Shown piece after piece: positions 21,530 through 30,167 of a stretch of DNA of 64,000 bases. This stretch comes from Geoalkalibacter subterraneus. Its GTDB lineage: Bacteria > Desulfobacterota > Desulfuromonadia > Desulfuromonadales > Geoalkalibacteraceae. Below the pieces are notes generated by a model that worked only from the letters and a program-made list of their open reading frames with translations, ran no database searches and was not told the origin of the DNA. The translations under genes and the position numbers were made by a program. The number at the start of each line of letters is the position of its first letter. Position 1 is the first letter of the stretch. Where the stretch lies: positions 1 through 64,000 of the forward strand of contig NZ_CP010311.1 of assembly GCF_000827125.1 (NCBI RefSeq). The letters are read 5' to 3'.

Positions 21530-22192
21530 TTGTTCGAGCTGATTCTCGACGCCGGGCCGGTAGTCAAGCTGGTCCTGGTGATACTGGTTTATTTCTCCGT
21601 CGTATCCTGGGCCATCATATTTTACAAGTGGCGGGTGGTTTACCGCGCTCTGGCTGATTCAGAGCGTTTCCTCGATTTTTTCTGGGCGAAAAAACGCTTT
21701 GACGCCATCGGCCAGGGATTGCGTGATTTTCCTCATACTCCCCTGACCACCCTGTTTCGGGAAGGGTATCAGGAAATGGTCAAGGGGCGGCAGCGCCGTG
21801 AAGGGGAGGACCCCGGGGCCGATTTCGGGTTCGGCGGCAATGTGGAACGCGCCCTGCGACGGGCAACCACTTCCGAGATTCAACGGCTGGAAAAATTTCT
21901 GCCCTTTCTCGCCACCACTGGCTCCACCGCACCCTTTATCGGGCTGTTCGGCACCGTGTGGGGGATTATGGATGCATTTCACGGCATCGGTGAAAGTGGC
22001 AGCGCCTCGCTGGCAGTGGTGGCGCCCGGTATCTCCGAGGCCCTTGTTGCAACAGCCATCGGTCTGGCGGCGGCGATTCCGGCGGTGGTCGGCTACAATC
22101 ACTTCATTGCCAAGGTGAATAACCTGACCAACGAGATGGATAATTTCAGCCAGGAATTCCTCAACATCGTTGACCGCATGGGAAGGCGCTAG
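21530..22192 (+). CDS. tolQ: TolQ-type proton channel protein
   Basis: TolQ with TolR forms the proton-driven inner-membrane motor of the Tol-Pal system, which links the envelope layers at division. The 220-aa protein has the MotA/TolQ/ExbB layout: a first helix (VKLVLVILVYFSVVSWAIIF), a cytoplasmic loop, and two later helices including SGSASLAVVAPGISEALVAT. I chose TTG 21530 because GGGAGG lies 6-7 nt upstream; a TTG at 21488 would add residues without homology. tolR follows after 2 nt. Confidence 0.9.
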   Translation: MFELILDAGPVVKLVLVILVYFSVVSWAIIFYKWRVVYRALADSERFLDFFWAKKRFDAIGQGLRDFPHTPLTTLFREGYQEMVKGRQRREGEDPGADFGFGGNVERALRRATTSEIQRLEKFLPFLATTGSTAPFIGLFGTVWGIMDAFHGIGESGSASLAVVAPGISEALVATAIGLAAAIPAVVGYNHFIAKVNNLTNEMDNFSQEFLNIVDRMGRR

Positions 22193-22194
22193 CC

Positions 22195-22635
22195 GTGGAA
22201 GTGGGTCGACGCGACAGTGGCCGGCGGGTGCTGTCCCAGATCAATGTGACGCCTTTTGTCGACGTCATGCTGGTGCTGTTGATCATTTTCATGGTCACCG
22301 CGCCCATGATGGAGACCGGCGTCGATGTCAATCTGCCTGAAGTCAGCGATGCGCCGACTCTGGAGCAGGCCGATGAACCGGTGATTGTCTCCATCACCCG
22401 CGATGGCCAGATAGCGGTGGGACGTTCACGGGTGGAAGGGGTTGACAAGCTGGTTCCGGTGCTGCGCCAGATTCTTTCCGCCCGGGAAAAAGAGGAAGTC
22501 TTCCTCGAGGCCGACCGTGATGTGGCCTACGGCGTGGTGGTGCAGGTCATGGCGGCCATCAAGGGGGCCGGCGTGGCCAAACTCGGCATGGTGGCCCAGC
22601 CGCAGGAAAAGGAAAGCGGTCGGCGTGATCGCTGA
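22195..22635 (+). CDS. tolR: TolR-type biopolymer transport protein
   Basis: The 146-aa protein has a single transmembrane helix with the conserved motor aspartate in NVTPFVDVMLVLLIIFMV, followed by a periplasmic ExbD/TolR domain. It starts with GTG, with GGAAGG upstream, 2 nt after tolQ. It partners with TolQ and the TonB-box-binding-like TolA product next to it. Confidence 0.92.
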   Translation: MEVGRRDSGRRVLSQINVTPFVDVMLVLLIIFMVTAPMMETGVDVNLPEVSDAPTLEQADEPVIVSITRDGQIAVGRSRVEGVDKLVPVLRQILSAREKEEVFLEADRDVAYGVVVQVMAAIKGAGVAKLGMVAQPQEKESGRRDR

Positions 22636-22647
22636 TTTTCTTCGACT

Positions 22648-23574
22648 ATGAACTTGAATCTGTCCGGACCGCGGGAGGCAAAGAAAAACGGGTCTGATCC
22701 GTCGCTGACACCGATGGTGGCCACCTCGCTGTTGCTCCATCTGCTGCTGATCCTGCTGTTTGCCGGGTTTCTCATCCCTCGTTCCACCCCCGACCAGCGC
22801 CCTGTTTACTACGTTGATCTTTCCCAGCTGCCGGTCGCTAACCCCCAGGCGGGACGTCCGGAAGCCGCGGTAAAGAAATCTCCTCCTGTAAGTGAACCTC
22901 CCCGGGCGGCACCGGCTCCCAAGCCGGAGCCCAAGCCGGAACCCAAGCCGGAACCCAAGCCGGAACCCAAGCCGGAGCCCAAACCGGAGCCCAAACCGGA
23001 GCCCAAACCGGAACCTAAGCCGGAGCCTAAGCCGGAGCCTAAGCCGGAGCCTAAGCCGGAGCCTAAGCCGGAGCCTAAGCCGGAGCCTAAGCCGGAGCCT
23101 AAGCCGGAGCCTAAGCCGGAGCCTAAGCCGGAAAAGGGCTACGATGACACCCTGAGTGCCATCGAGAAACTGCGGCAGAAGCGCGAGATTGATGCACTCA
23201 AGGAAAAAATTGCCGCTCTTGCCGCAGGAAACGAAGGACCTGCCTCGCCAGTCTCAGATGCCCCGGTGGGAATGCCCGACGGGCAAGGCGACGAGGCCGG
23301 AGCCTCCTATCAGGCCTGGCTGCAGACGTTTTTCAAGGCGCAATGGAACCTGTCGCGCTACCAGGTCAGCCGTCGCGACCTCGAAGCGCGTGTCAGGGTG
23401 ACCTACAGCGCCGACGGACGCCTGATCACCTACCAGTTTCTGGATGAATCCGGTGACCGGGTATTTGACGATTCGGTGCGCTCGGCTATTCTACGGGAGA
23501 GGAATCTACCTTTCGAACTGGAGCGCCGCAGTGATTTTACGATCGTTTTCAACCTCAAGGATCTTCTGGAGTAG
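22648..23574 (+). CDS. tolA: TolA/TonB-family energy transducer with long KPEP repeat
   Basis: The 308-aa protein has an N-terminal helix (about residues 24-43), a proline-rich periplasmic arm, and a C-terminal TonB/TolA domain ending [18 protein letters not shown]. The arm is a tandem run of KPEP, 17 full units. Position in the tolQRAB-pal operon indicates TolA; TonB-like arms of KP/EP repeats are rigid and span the periplasm. The C-terminal domain includes the [19 protein letters not shown] segment. It starts 12 nt after tolR. Confidence 0.85.
   Translation: MNLNLSGPREAKKNGSDPSLTPMVATSLLLHLLLILLFAGFLIPRSTPDQRPVYYVDLSQLPVANPQAGRPEAAVKKSPPVSEPPRAAPAPKPEPKPEPKPEPKPEPKPEPKPEPKPEPKPEPKPEPKPEPKPEPKPEPKPEPKPEPKPEPKPEPKPEPKPEKGYDDTLSAIEKLRQKREIDALKEKIAALAAGNEGPASPVSDAPVGMPDGQGDEAGASYQAWLQTFFKAQWNLSRYQVSRRDLEARVRVTYSADGRLITYQFLDESGDRVFDDSVRSAILRERNLPFELERRSDFTIVFNLKDLLE
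22921..23124 (+). repeat. 12-bp tandem repeat encoding KPEP (17 units)
   Basis: Seventeen 12-bp units of the AAGCCGGAGCCT type run without interruption. The first eight differ by synonymous changes; the last nine are identical, implying recent expansion. A partial unit AAGCCGGAA follows. Confidence 0.95.
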
Positions 23575-23580
23575 AACCTT

Positions 23581-24870
23581 ATGTTTCGTTTTATCCTGAC
23601 CTTTTTTCTGCTGCTGGCCTTTGCCGCTGGAGCCGGAGCGGAGATTGAAATCCGCGCACCGGGACAGCAGACCATTCCGTTGGCGTTGACGAGCTTTATT
23701 CCCCAGGGTGCCGATGCTCCTGCAGGGGTGGCCGAAGAGATCAACGCGGTGCTGCAGGCCGACCTGGAACTCTCAGGTCTGTTCAACTTCATCGATCCCG
23801 CCTCATTCCTCTCCGATGCACGGAATGAAGGGCTAAGCAGCACCCAGGTCGACTTTTCACAGTGGCGCATGCTCGGCGCCGAATCCCTGGTCAAGGGGGT
23901 TTATCGCCTCGAAGGGGAGCAGTTGATTGTCGAAGCACGCCTGTTCGACGTCACCCGCCGGCGCATGCTCGACGGCCGGCGTTATGTCGGCAAGCCTGCC
24001 GATGCGCGGCGCATGGCGCATGCCTTCGCCGATCAGATCCTGCGCCGTCTGACCGGCGAACCGGGACCGTTCAACAGCAAGATCGCCTATATTTCCAATG
24101 CCACCGGTCACAAGGAACTCTATTTGATGGATGTGGATGGGCATGGGCCGGTTCGCATTACCAATCACCGCTCCATCGTACTCAACCCGGACTTTTCACC
24201 GGTGGGCAAAGAGTTGATTTTCACGTCCTACAAACAAAACAGTCCCGATCTCTACCGCAAGGAGATCTACTCCGGGCGCGAAGCGCGCCTGTCCGCCCGT
24301 GAGGGGCTCAATATCAGCGGACGCTATGCGCCTGACGGGCGAGAGATCGCTCTGACCCTGAGCTACCAGGGCAACCCGGAAATTTATCTAATAGGAACTG
24401 ACGGCTCACTGCGCAAGCGGCTGACCGACGACTGGAACATCGATGTCGATGTCAGTTGGAGTCCAGGCGGCGATCGGCTGGCCTTCGTCTCCGACCGGCA
24501 GGGGGGCCCGCATGTCTTTGTCATGGATATCAACGGCAAAAACCTGCGGCGACTCACTCCCGCCCGCACCTACAACGCCACGCCGGACTGGAGTCCGCAG
24601 GGTGATCGCATTGTCTTCAGCCGTTTGAAGGATGGGCGCTTCGATCTTTACACGGTGCGTCCCGACGGCAGCGGCGAACGCCGCCTGACCTTCGGCAAGG
24701 GCAGCAAGGAGCACCCGCGGTGGAGCCCCGATGGACGCTTCATTGTCTATTCGTCAGACGAAACGGGGGAAAAGGCGATTTTCGTCATGCGAGCCGACGG
24801 GACCGGCGCCCGCCGCATCTCCCCTCCCGGGGGGGCGGCCAGCCATCCGGCCTGGTCCGAGAACTGGTAG
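23581..24870 (+). CDS. tolB: Tol-Pal system beta-propeller protein TolB
   Basis: TolB is a periplasmic protein that binds Pal and TolA. The 429-aa protein has a signal peptide (cut near AGAGAEIEI), an N-terminal alpha/beta domain (ALTSFIPQGADAPAGVAEEI) and a six-bladed beta-propeller of WSPDG-type repeats (DVSWSPGGDRLAFVSDRQGG, ATPDWSPQGDRIVFS, HPRWSPDGRFIVYSSD). It starts 6 nt after tolA. Confidence 0.94.
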   Translation: MFRFILTFFLLLAFAAGAGAEIEIRAPGQQTIPLALTSFIPQGADAPAGVAEEINAVLQADLELSGLFNFIDPASFLSDARNEGLSSTQVDFSQWRMLGAESLVKGVYRLEGEQLIVEARLFDVTRRRMLDGRRYVGKPADARRMAHAFADQILRRLTGEPGPFNSKIAYISNATGHKELYLMDVDGHGPVRITNHRSIVLNPDFSPVGKELIFTSYKQNSPDLYRKEIYSGREARLSAREGLNISGRYAPDGREIALTLSYQGNPEIYLIGTDGSLRKRLTDDWNIDVDVSWSPGGDRLAFVSDRQGGPHVFVMDINGKNLRRLTPARTYNATPDWSPQGDRIVFSRLKDGRFDLYTVRPDGSGERRLTFGKGSKEHPRWSPDGRFIVYSSDETGEKAIFVMRADGTGARRISPPGGAASHPAWSENW

Positions 24871-24893
24871 CGGTCCAACCGCGCTGGTTGTTG

Positions 24894-24921
24894 TTGTTTT
24901 TTACGCTGTGTTCGCTATAAT
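24894..24921 (+). promoter_or_regulatory. Possible promoter of pal
   Basis: A perfect TATAAT at 24916-24921 has TTGTTT 16 nt upstream, in the 123-nt gap between tolB and pal. It may give Pal extra expression beyond the operon transcript. Confidence 0.4.
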
Positions 24922-24993
24922 GGGCGGGTTTTTACCGGTTCGACTTGATGACCGATATATATGAGAGCTGGAATCTTTTAAGGAGTAGATCCA

Positions 24994-25572
24994 ATGAAAA
25001 TCAAACAGCGGATGAGACTGACAGTATTGCTGGTTATGGCAGCATTTCTTGGTTTTGCCGGATGCGCCAAAAAACCGGCGACTGAGGATTACGACGACTA
25101 CAGTCAGCCTGTGGAGGAAACACGCCTCAGCGAGGAGGATCTTGCGGGATATCAGGATGGCGACATCAGCGAAAGTGCTGTGGCGGAAGATATGCGCGAG
25201 GATGAGCGCTTTCGGGACGGATATGGCGAGGATGCCTTTGAAGCGCTGCAGCGCATTTTCTTTGAATTCGACCAGTACACCCTGTCCACCGAGGCACGCC
25301 GGACCCTGGCCCGCAATGCCGATTACCTGAAAGAGAATCCTCAGATCAAGGTCCTTATTGAAGGCCACTGCGATGAGCGCGGTTCCGATGAATACAACCT
25401 GGCCCTGGGTGAAAAGCGGGCCCAGGCGGTTAAAAACTACCTGGTGTCGCTGGGGGTGGAACCGGGGCGGCTGTCCGTGATCTCCTACGGCGAAGAATTG
25501 CCGCTGGATCCAGGAACGGGTGAAGAGGCCTGGTCGCGCAATCGGCGAGCCGAATTCAAGCCGGTCGAATAG
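24994..25572 (+). CDS. pal: Peptidoglycan-associated lipoprotein Pal
   Basis: Pal anchors the outer membrane to peptidoglycan. The 192-aa protein has a lipoprotein signal with lipobox LGFAGC, an acidic linker rich in D, E and Y, and an OmpA-like C-terminal domain. The domain shows FFEFDQYTLSTEARRTL, EGHCDERGSDEYNLALGEKR and NRRAEFKPVE. AAGGAG precedes the ATG. It lies between tolB and cpoB. Confidence 0.95.
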   Translation: MKIKQRMRLTVLLVMAAFLGFAGCAKKPATEDYDDYSQPVEETRLSEEDLAGYQDGDISESAVAEDMREDERFRDGYGEDAFEALQRIFFEFDQYTLSTEARRTLARNADYLKENPQIKVLIEGHCDERGSDEYNLALGEKRAQAVKNYLVSLGVEPGRLSVISYGEELPLDPGTGEEAWSRNRRAEFKPVE

Positions 25573-25596
25573 TTTCTTCCAAAGATGATCAACCAG

Positions 25597-25621
25597 GGGC
25601 CGCGCATCGCGCGGCCCTTTT
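25597..25621 (+). terminator. GC-rich hairpin terminator between pal and cpoB
   Basis: A perfect 9-bp stem (GGGCCGCGC and GCGCGGCCC) with loop ATC is followed by TTTT. It would reduce read-through from pal into cpoB. Confidence 0.7.
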
Positions 25622-25644
25622 GCCTGAAGGGGAGGTCAATCGTG

Positions 25645-26517
25645 ATGCGAAAGACCGTAATTTTTTCGATACTGCTCACATTCGTGGTGGGATCCCTGCT
25701 GCTAGGCGGATGCATCCCATCGCAGACCCAGTTGCGCATGGAGCAGGATCAGCAGGAGATGAAACGCCGCCTGGCGGAGATCGAACGCCGCGTTCTCGGG
25801 CGTTCCGAGGAGCGGGCCCAGGAAACCGGTGCACGACTTGAGACTCTCTCCCGGCGTTTGGCTGAACAGCAGGCCGCACTCGATACTCTGCGTGTCGACC
25901 TGCAGACCATCAATGGTCGCCTGGAAGATATGTCACGGGAAAATAATGCCTTGCGGGACAATATGGATTTGATTCGGGATGACCTCGATCTGCGCCTCAG
26001 TGCTCTGGAAGATCGGTTAAGTGCTTCCGAGCAGGCAGGTTCTTCCGCATTGCGGGCGGCACAGCAGCCCATAGCCGAGGGTGGCGGCGTCAAACCGGCC
26101 GCTGAGTTATCCGGTGAGCCGAAAAGTGCCGCGCAGGATTCTTCTCCCAAGGCTCTATATGAGCAGGGGCGCGACGCAATCCTGCGCAATGGCGAATTTG
26201 CCCGTGGGCGTGAAACGCTTGGTAAATTCCTGCAGCAGTACCCTGATCACGAGCTGGCGGTCAATGCCCTCTATTGGATCGGTGAGGCCTATTACGGCGA
26301 GAAGAAGTATGAGAACGCCATTCTCCAGTTTCAGGATGTCATCGAAAAATACAGTGACCATCCCAAATCCGCCGCTGCCATGCTGAAACAGGCCCTGGCG
26401 TTTGATGCCCTGGGTGATCGCGACAACGCCCTGGTCATTCTGCGTCGTGTCGGTGAGCGTTACCCGTTGTCCGAAGAGGCGCGCAAAGCAGAGGAATTTC
26501 TCGATAAATGGTCTTGA
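25645..26517 (+). CDS. cpoB: Cell division coordinator CpoB-like (YbgF) TPR lipoprotein
   Basis: The 290-aa protein has a lipoprotein signal (SLLLGGC), a long coiled-coil region (about residues 30-130) that would trimerise, and a C-terminal TPR domain (YEQGRDAILRNGEFARGRE, then NALYWIGEAYYGEKKYENAI). CpoB couples Tol function to PBP1B in E. coli, where it lies downstream of pal as here. The E. coli protein is not lipidated, but lipobox versions occur elsewhere. GGGGAGG lies upstream of ATG 25645; a GTG at 25642 is an alternative. Confidence 0.88.
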   Translation: MRKTVIFSILLTFVVGSLLLGGCIPSQTQLRMEQDQQEMKRRLAEIERRVLGRSEERAQETGARLETLSRRLAEQQAALDTLRVDLQTINGRLEDMSRENNALRDNMDLIRDDLDLRLSALEDRLSASEQAGSSALRAAQQPIAEGGGVKPAAELSGEPKSAAQDSSPKALYEQGRDAILRNGEFARGRETLGKFLQQYPDHELAVNALYWIGEAYYGEKKYENAILQFQDVIEKYSDHPKSAAAMLKQALAFDALGDRDNALVILRRVGERYPLSEEARKAEEFLDKWS

Positions 26518-26683
26518 TTCAGGGTTGAGCCACTTTTTTTTCTTGAGGAATGTGTTTTTATACAGTTCCGAAAGGCGGGAAAGCGGCTTTTCTTTTCTAG
26601 AAAAATCTATATATTTCTATTTATGAACCCAAGTTCGACCTGACGGGTAAAACATTAAAATTGCTTATGACGGAGTGTGCGGG

Positions 26684-27091
26684 ATGAAAAAAGTATTTTT
26701 GGGGTTGATGCTGTTGCTGTTGATGGGGTGTTCCGAGGATTCGACAACGCAGGGAGGCGAGCAGGCCGCAACTGCTGCACCCGCGACGCTGGCCGTTCCG
26801 GGTGACGAGGACTACGCGCTGGTGTTTTTTCTCGATCCCAATGGCGGACCCTGCCGCATGCAGAATGATATTATCCAGCGCATGTCTGACGAATTGGAGG
26901 GCAAGGTCCATCTGCGCTATGTTTCCACCCGAGAACCGCAGGATATTAACTTCTTTTATGCCCACGGCGTGCGCGGTCTGCCCCAACTGATGCTGGCTGA
27001 TGCCGAGGGACGCGAGATCAAGCGTTTGACGCCCGGGGTCAAGACCGCCGATGATATACGGCGCATGCTCTCCAGTGCCGGGGCGATCTGA
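26684..27091 (+). CDS. Thioredoxin-fold lipoprotein with a single active-site cysteine
   Basis: The 135-aa protein has a lipoprotein signal (lipobox LLMGC), a short A/T-rich linker and a thioredoxin-like domain (YALVFFLDPNGGPCRMQNDI, then GVRGLPQLMLADAEGREI with the cis-proline). In the active site the usual CxxC is GGPC: the first cysteine is replaced by glycine. A reductase role would need a monothiol mechanism. It is 5 nt from a CcdA-like gene, suggesting they work together in periplasmic thiol transfer. Confidence 0.75.
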   Translation: MKKVFLGLMLLLLMGCSEDSTTQGGEQAATAAPATLAVPGDEDYALVFFLDPNGGPCRMQNDIIQRMSDELEGKVHLRYVSTREPQDINFFYAHGVRGLPQLMLADAEGREIKRLTPGVKTADDIRRMLSSAGAI

Positions 27092-27096
27092 TTGTC

Positions 27097-27759
27097 ATGA
27101 CACCGCTCGATTTTTCACTGACGTCAATGGTCATGGTGCTGCTGGCCGGTCTCGCCAGCATCGCTTCTCCCTGCGTGCTGCCGGTGGTGCCCATCATTGT
27201 AACCGGCACCGAGCGGGACCACCGCCACCGCCCCCTGCTGATCGTGTTCGGTTTGAGCCTGAGCTTCATCGCCATGGGCGTTGTGACCTCCCTGTTCGGT
27301 GGGGCGGTGGCCGGAGTGATGCCGCTGCTGGAAAAGATCGCCGGGGTGGTGGTGATCCTTTTCGGTGTGCTGATGCTGTGCGACATCAATGTTTTCAAGC
27401 GATTCACTCTTTTTTCGCACATCCGCATCTCCAATGACGGGCGCTGGTCGGGGCTGGTTCTCGGCCTGACTCTTGGACTGGTGTGGATCCCCTGCGTCGG
27501 TCCCATGCTTTCGGGGGTACTGGCCATGGTGGCTTCCGATGGGCGTCTCGCTACCGGGGTGGTCCTGTTGGCGATCTACTCCCTGGGGTTTGCTATCCCC
27601 ATGCTGCTGGCGGGTTATGCCACTCAAAGCATGCGCAGCCGCTTTCAGGCGGTGGCCCGTCATCAACTGGCTGTGCGGGTTTTCAGCGGCCTGCTGCTGG
27701 TGGGATTCGGCACCTACATTCTCACCGCCGGTATGCTCTCCATCGGTTTCAGCAGCTGA
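27097..27759 (+). CDS. CcdA/DsbD-type membrane thiol-electron transporter
   Basis: The 220-aa integral membrane protein has about six helices. Two conserved cysteines sit in helices 1 and 4 (GLASIASPCVLPVVP and LGLVWIPCVGPMLSGVL), the pair that carries electrons from cytoplasmic thioredoxin to periplasmic partners. CcdA proteins support cytochrome c maturation. Its partner is likely the adjacent thioredoxin-fold lipoprotein. The btu promoter and riboswitch begin right after it. Confidence 0.88.
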   Translation: MTPLDFSLTSMVMVLLAGLASIASPCVLPVVPIIVTGTERDHRHRPLLIVFGLSLSFIAMGVVTSLFGGAVAGVMPLLEKIAGVVVILFGVLMLCDINVFKRFTLFSHIRISNDGRWSGLVLGLTLGLVWIPCVGPMLSGVLAMVASDGRLATGVVLLAIYSLGFAIPMLLAGYATQSMRSRFQAVARHQLAVRVFSGLLLVGFGTYILTAGMLSIGFSS

Positions 27760-27787
27760 GGCGCGGCATCCGCAGAGGATTTTTCTC

Positions 27788-27815
27788 TTGACAGCCAAAC
27801 AACCCCCGCTGTATT
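27788..27815 (+). promoter_or_regulatory. Promoter of the btu operon
   Basis: TTGACA (27788-27793) and TGTATT (27810-27815) with a 16-nt spacer lie directly upstream of the cobalamin riboswitch. Confidence 0.6.
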
Positions 27816-27870
27816 GAAACGAACAGATGAAGCCGCCCCTTCGGGGCATATGACGAAAACTGAACAGTCC

Positions 27871-28021
27871 ACCGGTGCCCGCAAGGGCTTGATAGGGAAG
27901 AGGGGTGCAAATCCCCCGCGGACCCGCCGCTGTGAGCGAGGACGAAGGGCCGGATACCACTGATCGAACGGATCGGGAAGGCGGCCTGGAGGATGAATCG
28001 CGAGCCAGAAGACCTGCCGGT
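27871..28021 (+). ncRNA. Cobalamin (adenosylcobalamin) riboswitch aptamer
   Basis: This leader shows the B12-box signatures in order: GGTGCCCGCAAGGGC, TTGATAGGGAAG, GGTGCAAATCCCCCGC, the GCCGCTGTGAGCGAGGAC segment, CACTGATCG, GGGAAGG and GAGCCAGAAGACCTGCC. P1 can form between ACCGG (27871-27875) and CCGGT (28017-28021). A GCCCC-TTC-GGGGC hairpin lies just upstream. Binding of coenzyme B12 is expected to turn off btuB, which encodes the cobalamin receptor. A terminator at 28088 is the likely expression platform. Confidence 0.93.
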
Positions 28022-28087
28022 CGGACACCCCCACGACAAGCCTCCCCGGGAATGGGAGGGTGGACAAAGCGGCCCTTCGAAAACGCG

Positions 28088-28126
28088 AAGCCCGCGCACC
28101 TTGAACCGAGGTGCGCGGGCTTTTTT
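28088..28126 (+). terminator. Riboswitch-controlled terminator before btuB
   Basis: A perfect 12-bp stem (GCCCGCGCACCT with AGGTGCGCGGGC, plus AA/TT extension) with loop TGAACCG is followed by six T. It lies between the aptamer and btuB. A smaller hairpin (CCTCCC...GGGAGG, about 28044-28063) between the two may belong to the switching element. Confidence 0.85.
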
Positions 28127-28185
28127 CGTTGCGTCTGACCTGTGTGCCCCCTTCCGTCTCCTGTCGCGGAGCACGGAGGAAAAAC

Positions 28186-30015
28186 ATGGCAAAATTGAAG
28201 ACATGGGTGCTGGCTGCCGGAGTTGCAGCCCTTTGGGGATCGACAACCTACGGTTTGGCGGCGGATGCGCTTGAGCCGGTGGTGGTGACTGCGACGCGCA
28301 CGGCAAAGCCTGCATCGCAGGCCTCTGCCTCGGTGGTGACCATTACTGCTGACGAGATCGCTAAACGGGGCGCGACCCGCCTCGAAGAGGTGCTGCGCGA
28401 CGCCGTGGGTGTGCAGGTGGTGTCCAACGGGCCGGTCGGCGCCGTGGCGACCCCCTCGATTCGCGGAGCGACCGGCTCGCAGGTGCTGGTGCTGCTTGAC
28501 GGGGTGCGGCTCAACTCCGCTCAGCTCGGTCAGTTCAATCTCAGCGATCTGCCGGTGCCCCTGTCCGAGATCGAGCGCATCGAGGTGTTGCGGGGCCCCG
28601 CCTCCGCCCTGTATGGAACCAATGCGCTGGGGGGCGTGATCCAGATTTTTACCCGCACCCCGCAGCAGCAGCCCCTGACCCAGCTCAGTTGGAGCGAGGG
28701 GCGCTTCAACACCCGCGACGTCGGGTTCTCCACCTCGGCCCGCCGCGGCCCGGGGCGCTATCGCCTCAGTGCCTCCCGTGAGCGCTCCGACGGTTACCGG
28801 GACAACTCGGATCTTGAGCAGACCATCATCGAAGGAATGCTGGGCTTTGATCTGCCCGGTGGTTTCGACCTGCAGGCCACGGCCAGCCATCTGGATAAGG
28901 AAAATGGTGTTCCCGGTTCGATCGAGTGGCCCAGCCCCGAAGCGCGCCAGACCGATCGCAACACGTTGGCATCGGTCACCCTGAGCGGACCGGTCGGGGC
29001 GGTGGATATGACTGTGCGGGGTCACTATGACCGGCGGCGCAATACCTACCGGGATCCCGGCGCTTTTACACCGGCGGATGACCGCCATCTGTTGAAAACC
29101 CTGGGGGTGGAAGCGCAGGGGGAATACGGATTCGAGCGTCACAGTTTTCTGTTCGGCGGTGATTTCTACAAGGATAAACTTGACTCCACCAGCAGCGGCG
29201 ATCCCGAGGATGAGCGCTGGTCGCTGTTTGCCCAGTATGAATTGGAAGCCACCTCCTGGGCAACCCTGTTGACGGGGCTGCGCTACGATGTTCATTCTGA
29301 TTTCAGCAATGAATGGAGCCCCCGTGCGGCGCTGCTGCTCACCCCCACGGACTCCACCATAGTGCGCTTTTCTGCCAGCCGTGCCTTTCGCGCCCCGACC
29401 CTCAACGACCGCTTCTGGCCGGATACGGGATGGACAAGGGGCAACCCCGACCTCGACCCGGAAACAGCCTGGGAATACGAAGCCGCCGTGGAGCAGCAGC
29501 TGGGTGAGCGAACCGAGGTAAGCCTGGCGGCATTTCGGCGTGAGGTGCGCGACCTGATCGAATGGACCGAGGACGGAATGGGTGTATGGCAGCCGGACAA
29601 TGTCAGTCGCGCCCGCATCTGGGGGATCGAAACCGGCGGCCGCGTACAGCTTCATGAGCTGCTGGCCGCCGGCGCCAACTACACCTATCTGCACCCCAAG
29701 AATCGCGACACCGGCGACTATCTGGAAAACAAGATCCGCCACCAGACCCATCTTTTCATGGAGATCGGGCCGATCCTGCAGACGCACCTGCGGCTCGACG
29801 GACGTCACCTGCACTACTACTCTCAGCCAACCCGGCGGCATAACAGCCATATCGTGCTGGATGCGGCACTCAGCCGACCCTTTATGCTGGGAGATGGCTG
29901 GGAATTGGAAGGGAAAATCACCGCCAAGAACCTGCTCGACAAGGATTATGAGTCGACGCCGGGATACCCGATGCCTCCGCGGGAGATCTTCGTGGAGTTG
30001 ACGGCCTATTTCTAA
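28186..30015 (+). CDS. btuB: TonB-dependent vitamin B12 receptor
   Basis: The 609-aa protein has a signal peptide, a plug domain with TonB-box-like EPVVVTA near the mature N-terminus, and a beta-barrel ending in the expected aromatic residue (VELTAYF). The plug carries IRGATGSQVLVLLDGVRLN and RIEVLRGPASALYGTNALGG. The B12 riboswitch and the btuFCD genes identify the substrate as cobalamin. GGAGGA lies 5-10 nt before ATG 28186. Confidence 0.93.
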   Translation: MAKLKTWVLAAGVAALWGSTTYGLAADALEPVVVTATRTAKPASQASASVVTITADEIAKRGATRLEEVLRDAVGVQVVSNGPVGAVATPSIRGATGSQVLVLLDGVRLNSAQLGQFNLSDLPVPLSEIERIEVLRGPASALYGTNALGGVIQIFTRTPQQQPLTQLSWSEGRFNTRDVGFSTSARRGPGRYRLSASRERSDGYRDNSDLEQTIIEGMLGFDLPGGFDLQATASHLDKENGVPGSIEWPSPEARQTDRNTLASVTLSGPVGAVDMTVRGHYDRRRNTYRDPGAFTPADDRHLLKTLGVEAQGEYGFERHSFLFGGDFYKDKLDSTSSGDPEDERWSLFAQYELEATSWATLLTGLRYDVHSDFSNEWSPRAALLLTPTDSTIVRFSASRAFRAPTLNDRFWPDTGWTRGNPDLDPETAWEYEAAVEQQLGERTEVSLAAFRREVRDLIEWTEDGMGVWQPDNVSRARIWGIETGGRVQLHELLAAGANYTYLHPKNRDTGDYLENKIRHQTHLFMEIGPILQTHLRLDGRHLHYYSQPTRRHNSHIVLDAALSRPFMLGDGWELEGKITAKNLLDKDYESTPGYPMPPREIFVELTAYF

Positions 30016-30053
30016 AAATCTCGGCGTAAAGTCAGGGGAAAAGTCCCAATCAC

Positions 30054-30091
30054 GGCAATGCCCGAGGTAAGAAAGCACCTCGGGCATTGCC
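30054..30091 (+). terminator. Stem-loop between btuB and btuF
   Basis: A perfect 15-bp stem (GGCAATGCCCGAGGT with ACCTCGGGCATTGCC) and loop AAGAAAGC are followed by TCTTCGGG, without a strong T run. It may be a terminator/attenuator or a stabilising stem that lowers btuFCD expression relative to btuB. Confidence 0.6.
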
Positions 30092-30167
30092 TCTTCGGGT
30101 GTCGGCGTGAGAAGATTCAGGGGTTTCTACGGACCTTTTTTTAGTCAGACGGGAAAGGCTGCTGGTT

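Noticed and set aside
22921-23124. CRISPR-like tandem repeats
   Set aside because: Units are 12 bp without spacers and encode KPEP in frame within tolA.
27124-30087. 987-codon open frame on the minus strand opposite ccdA, the riboswitch and btuB
   Set aside because: Low-complexity, H/Q/G-rich translation with no domains; it mirrors the high-GC btuB gene and spans an evident riboswitch and terminator.
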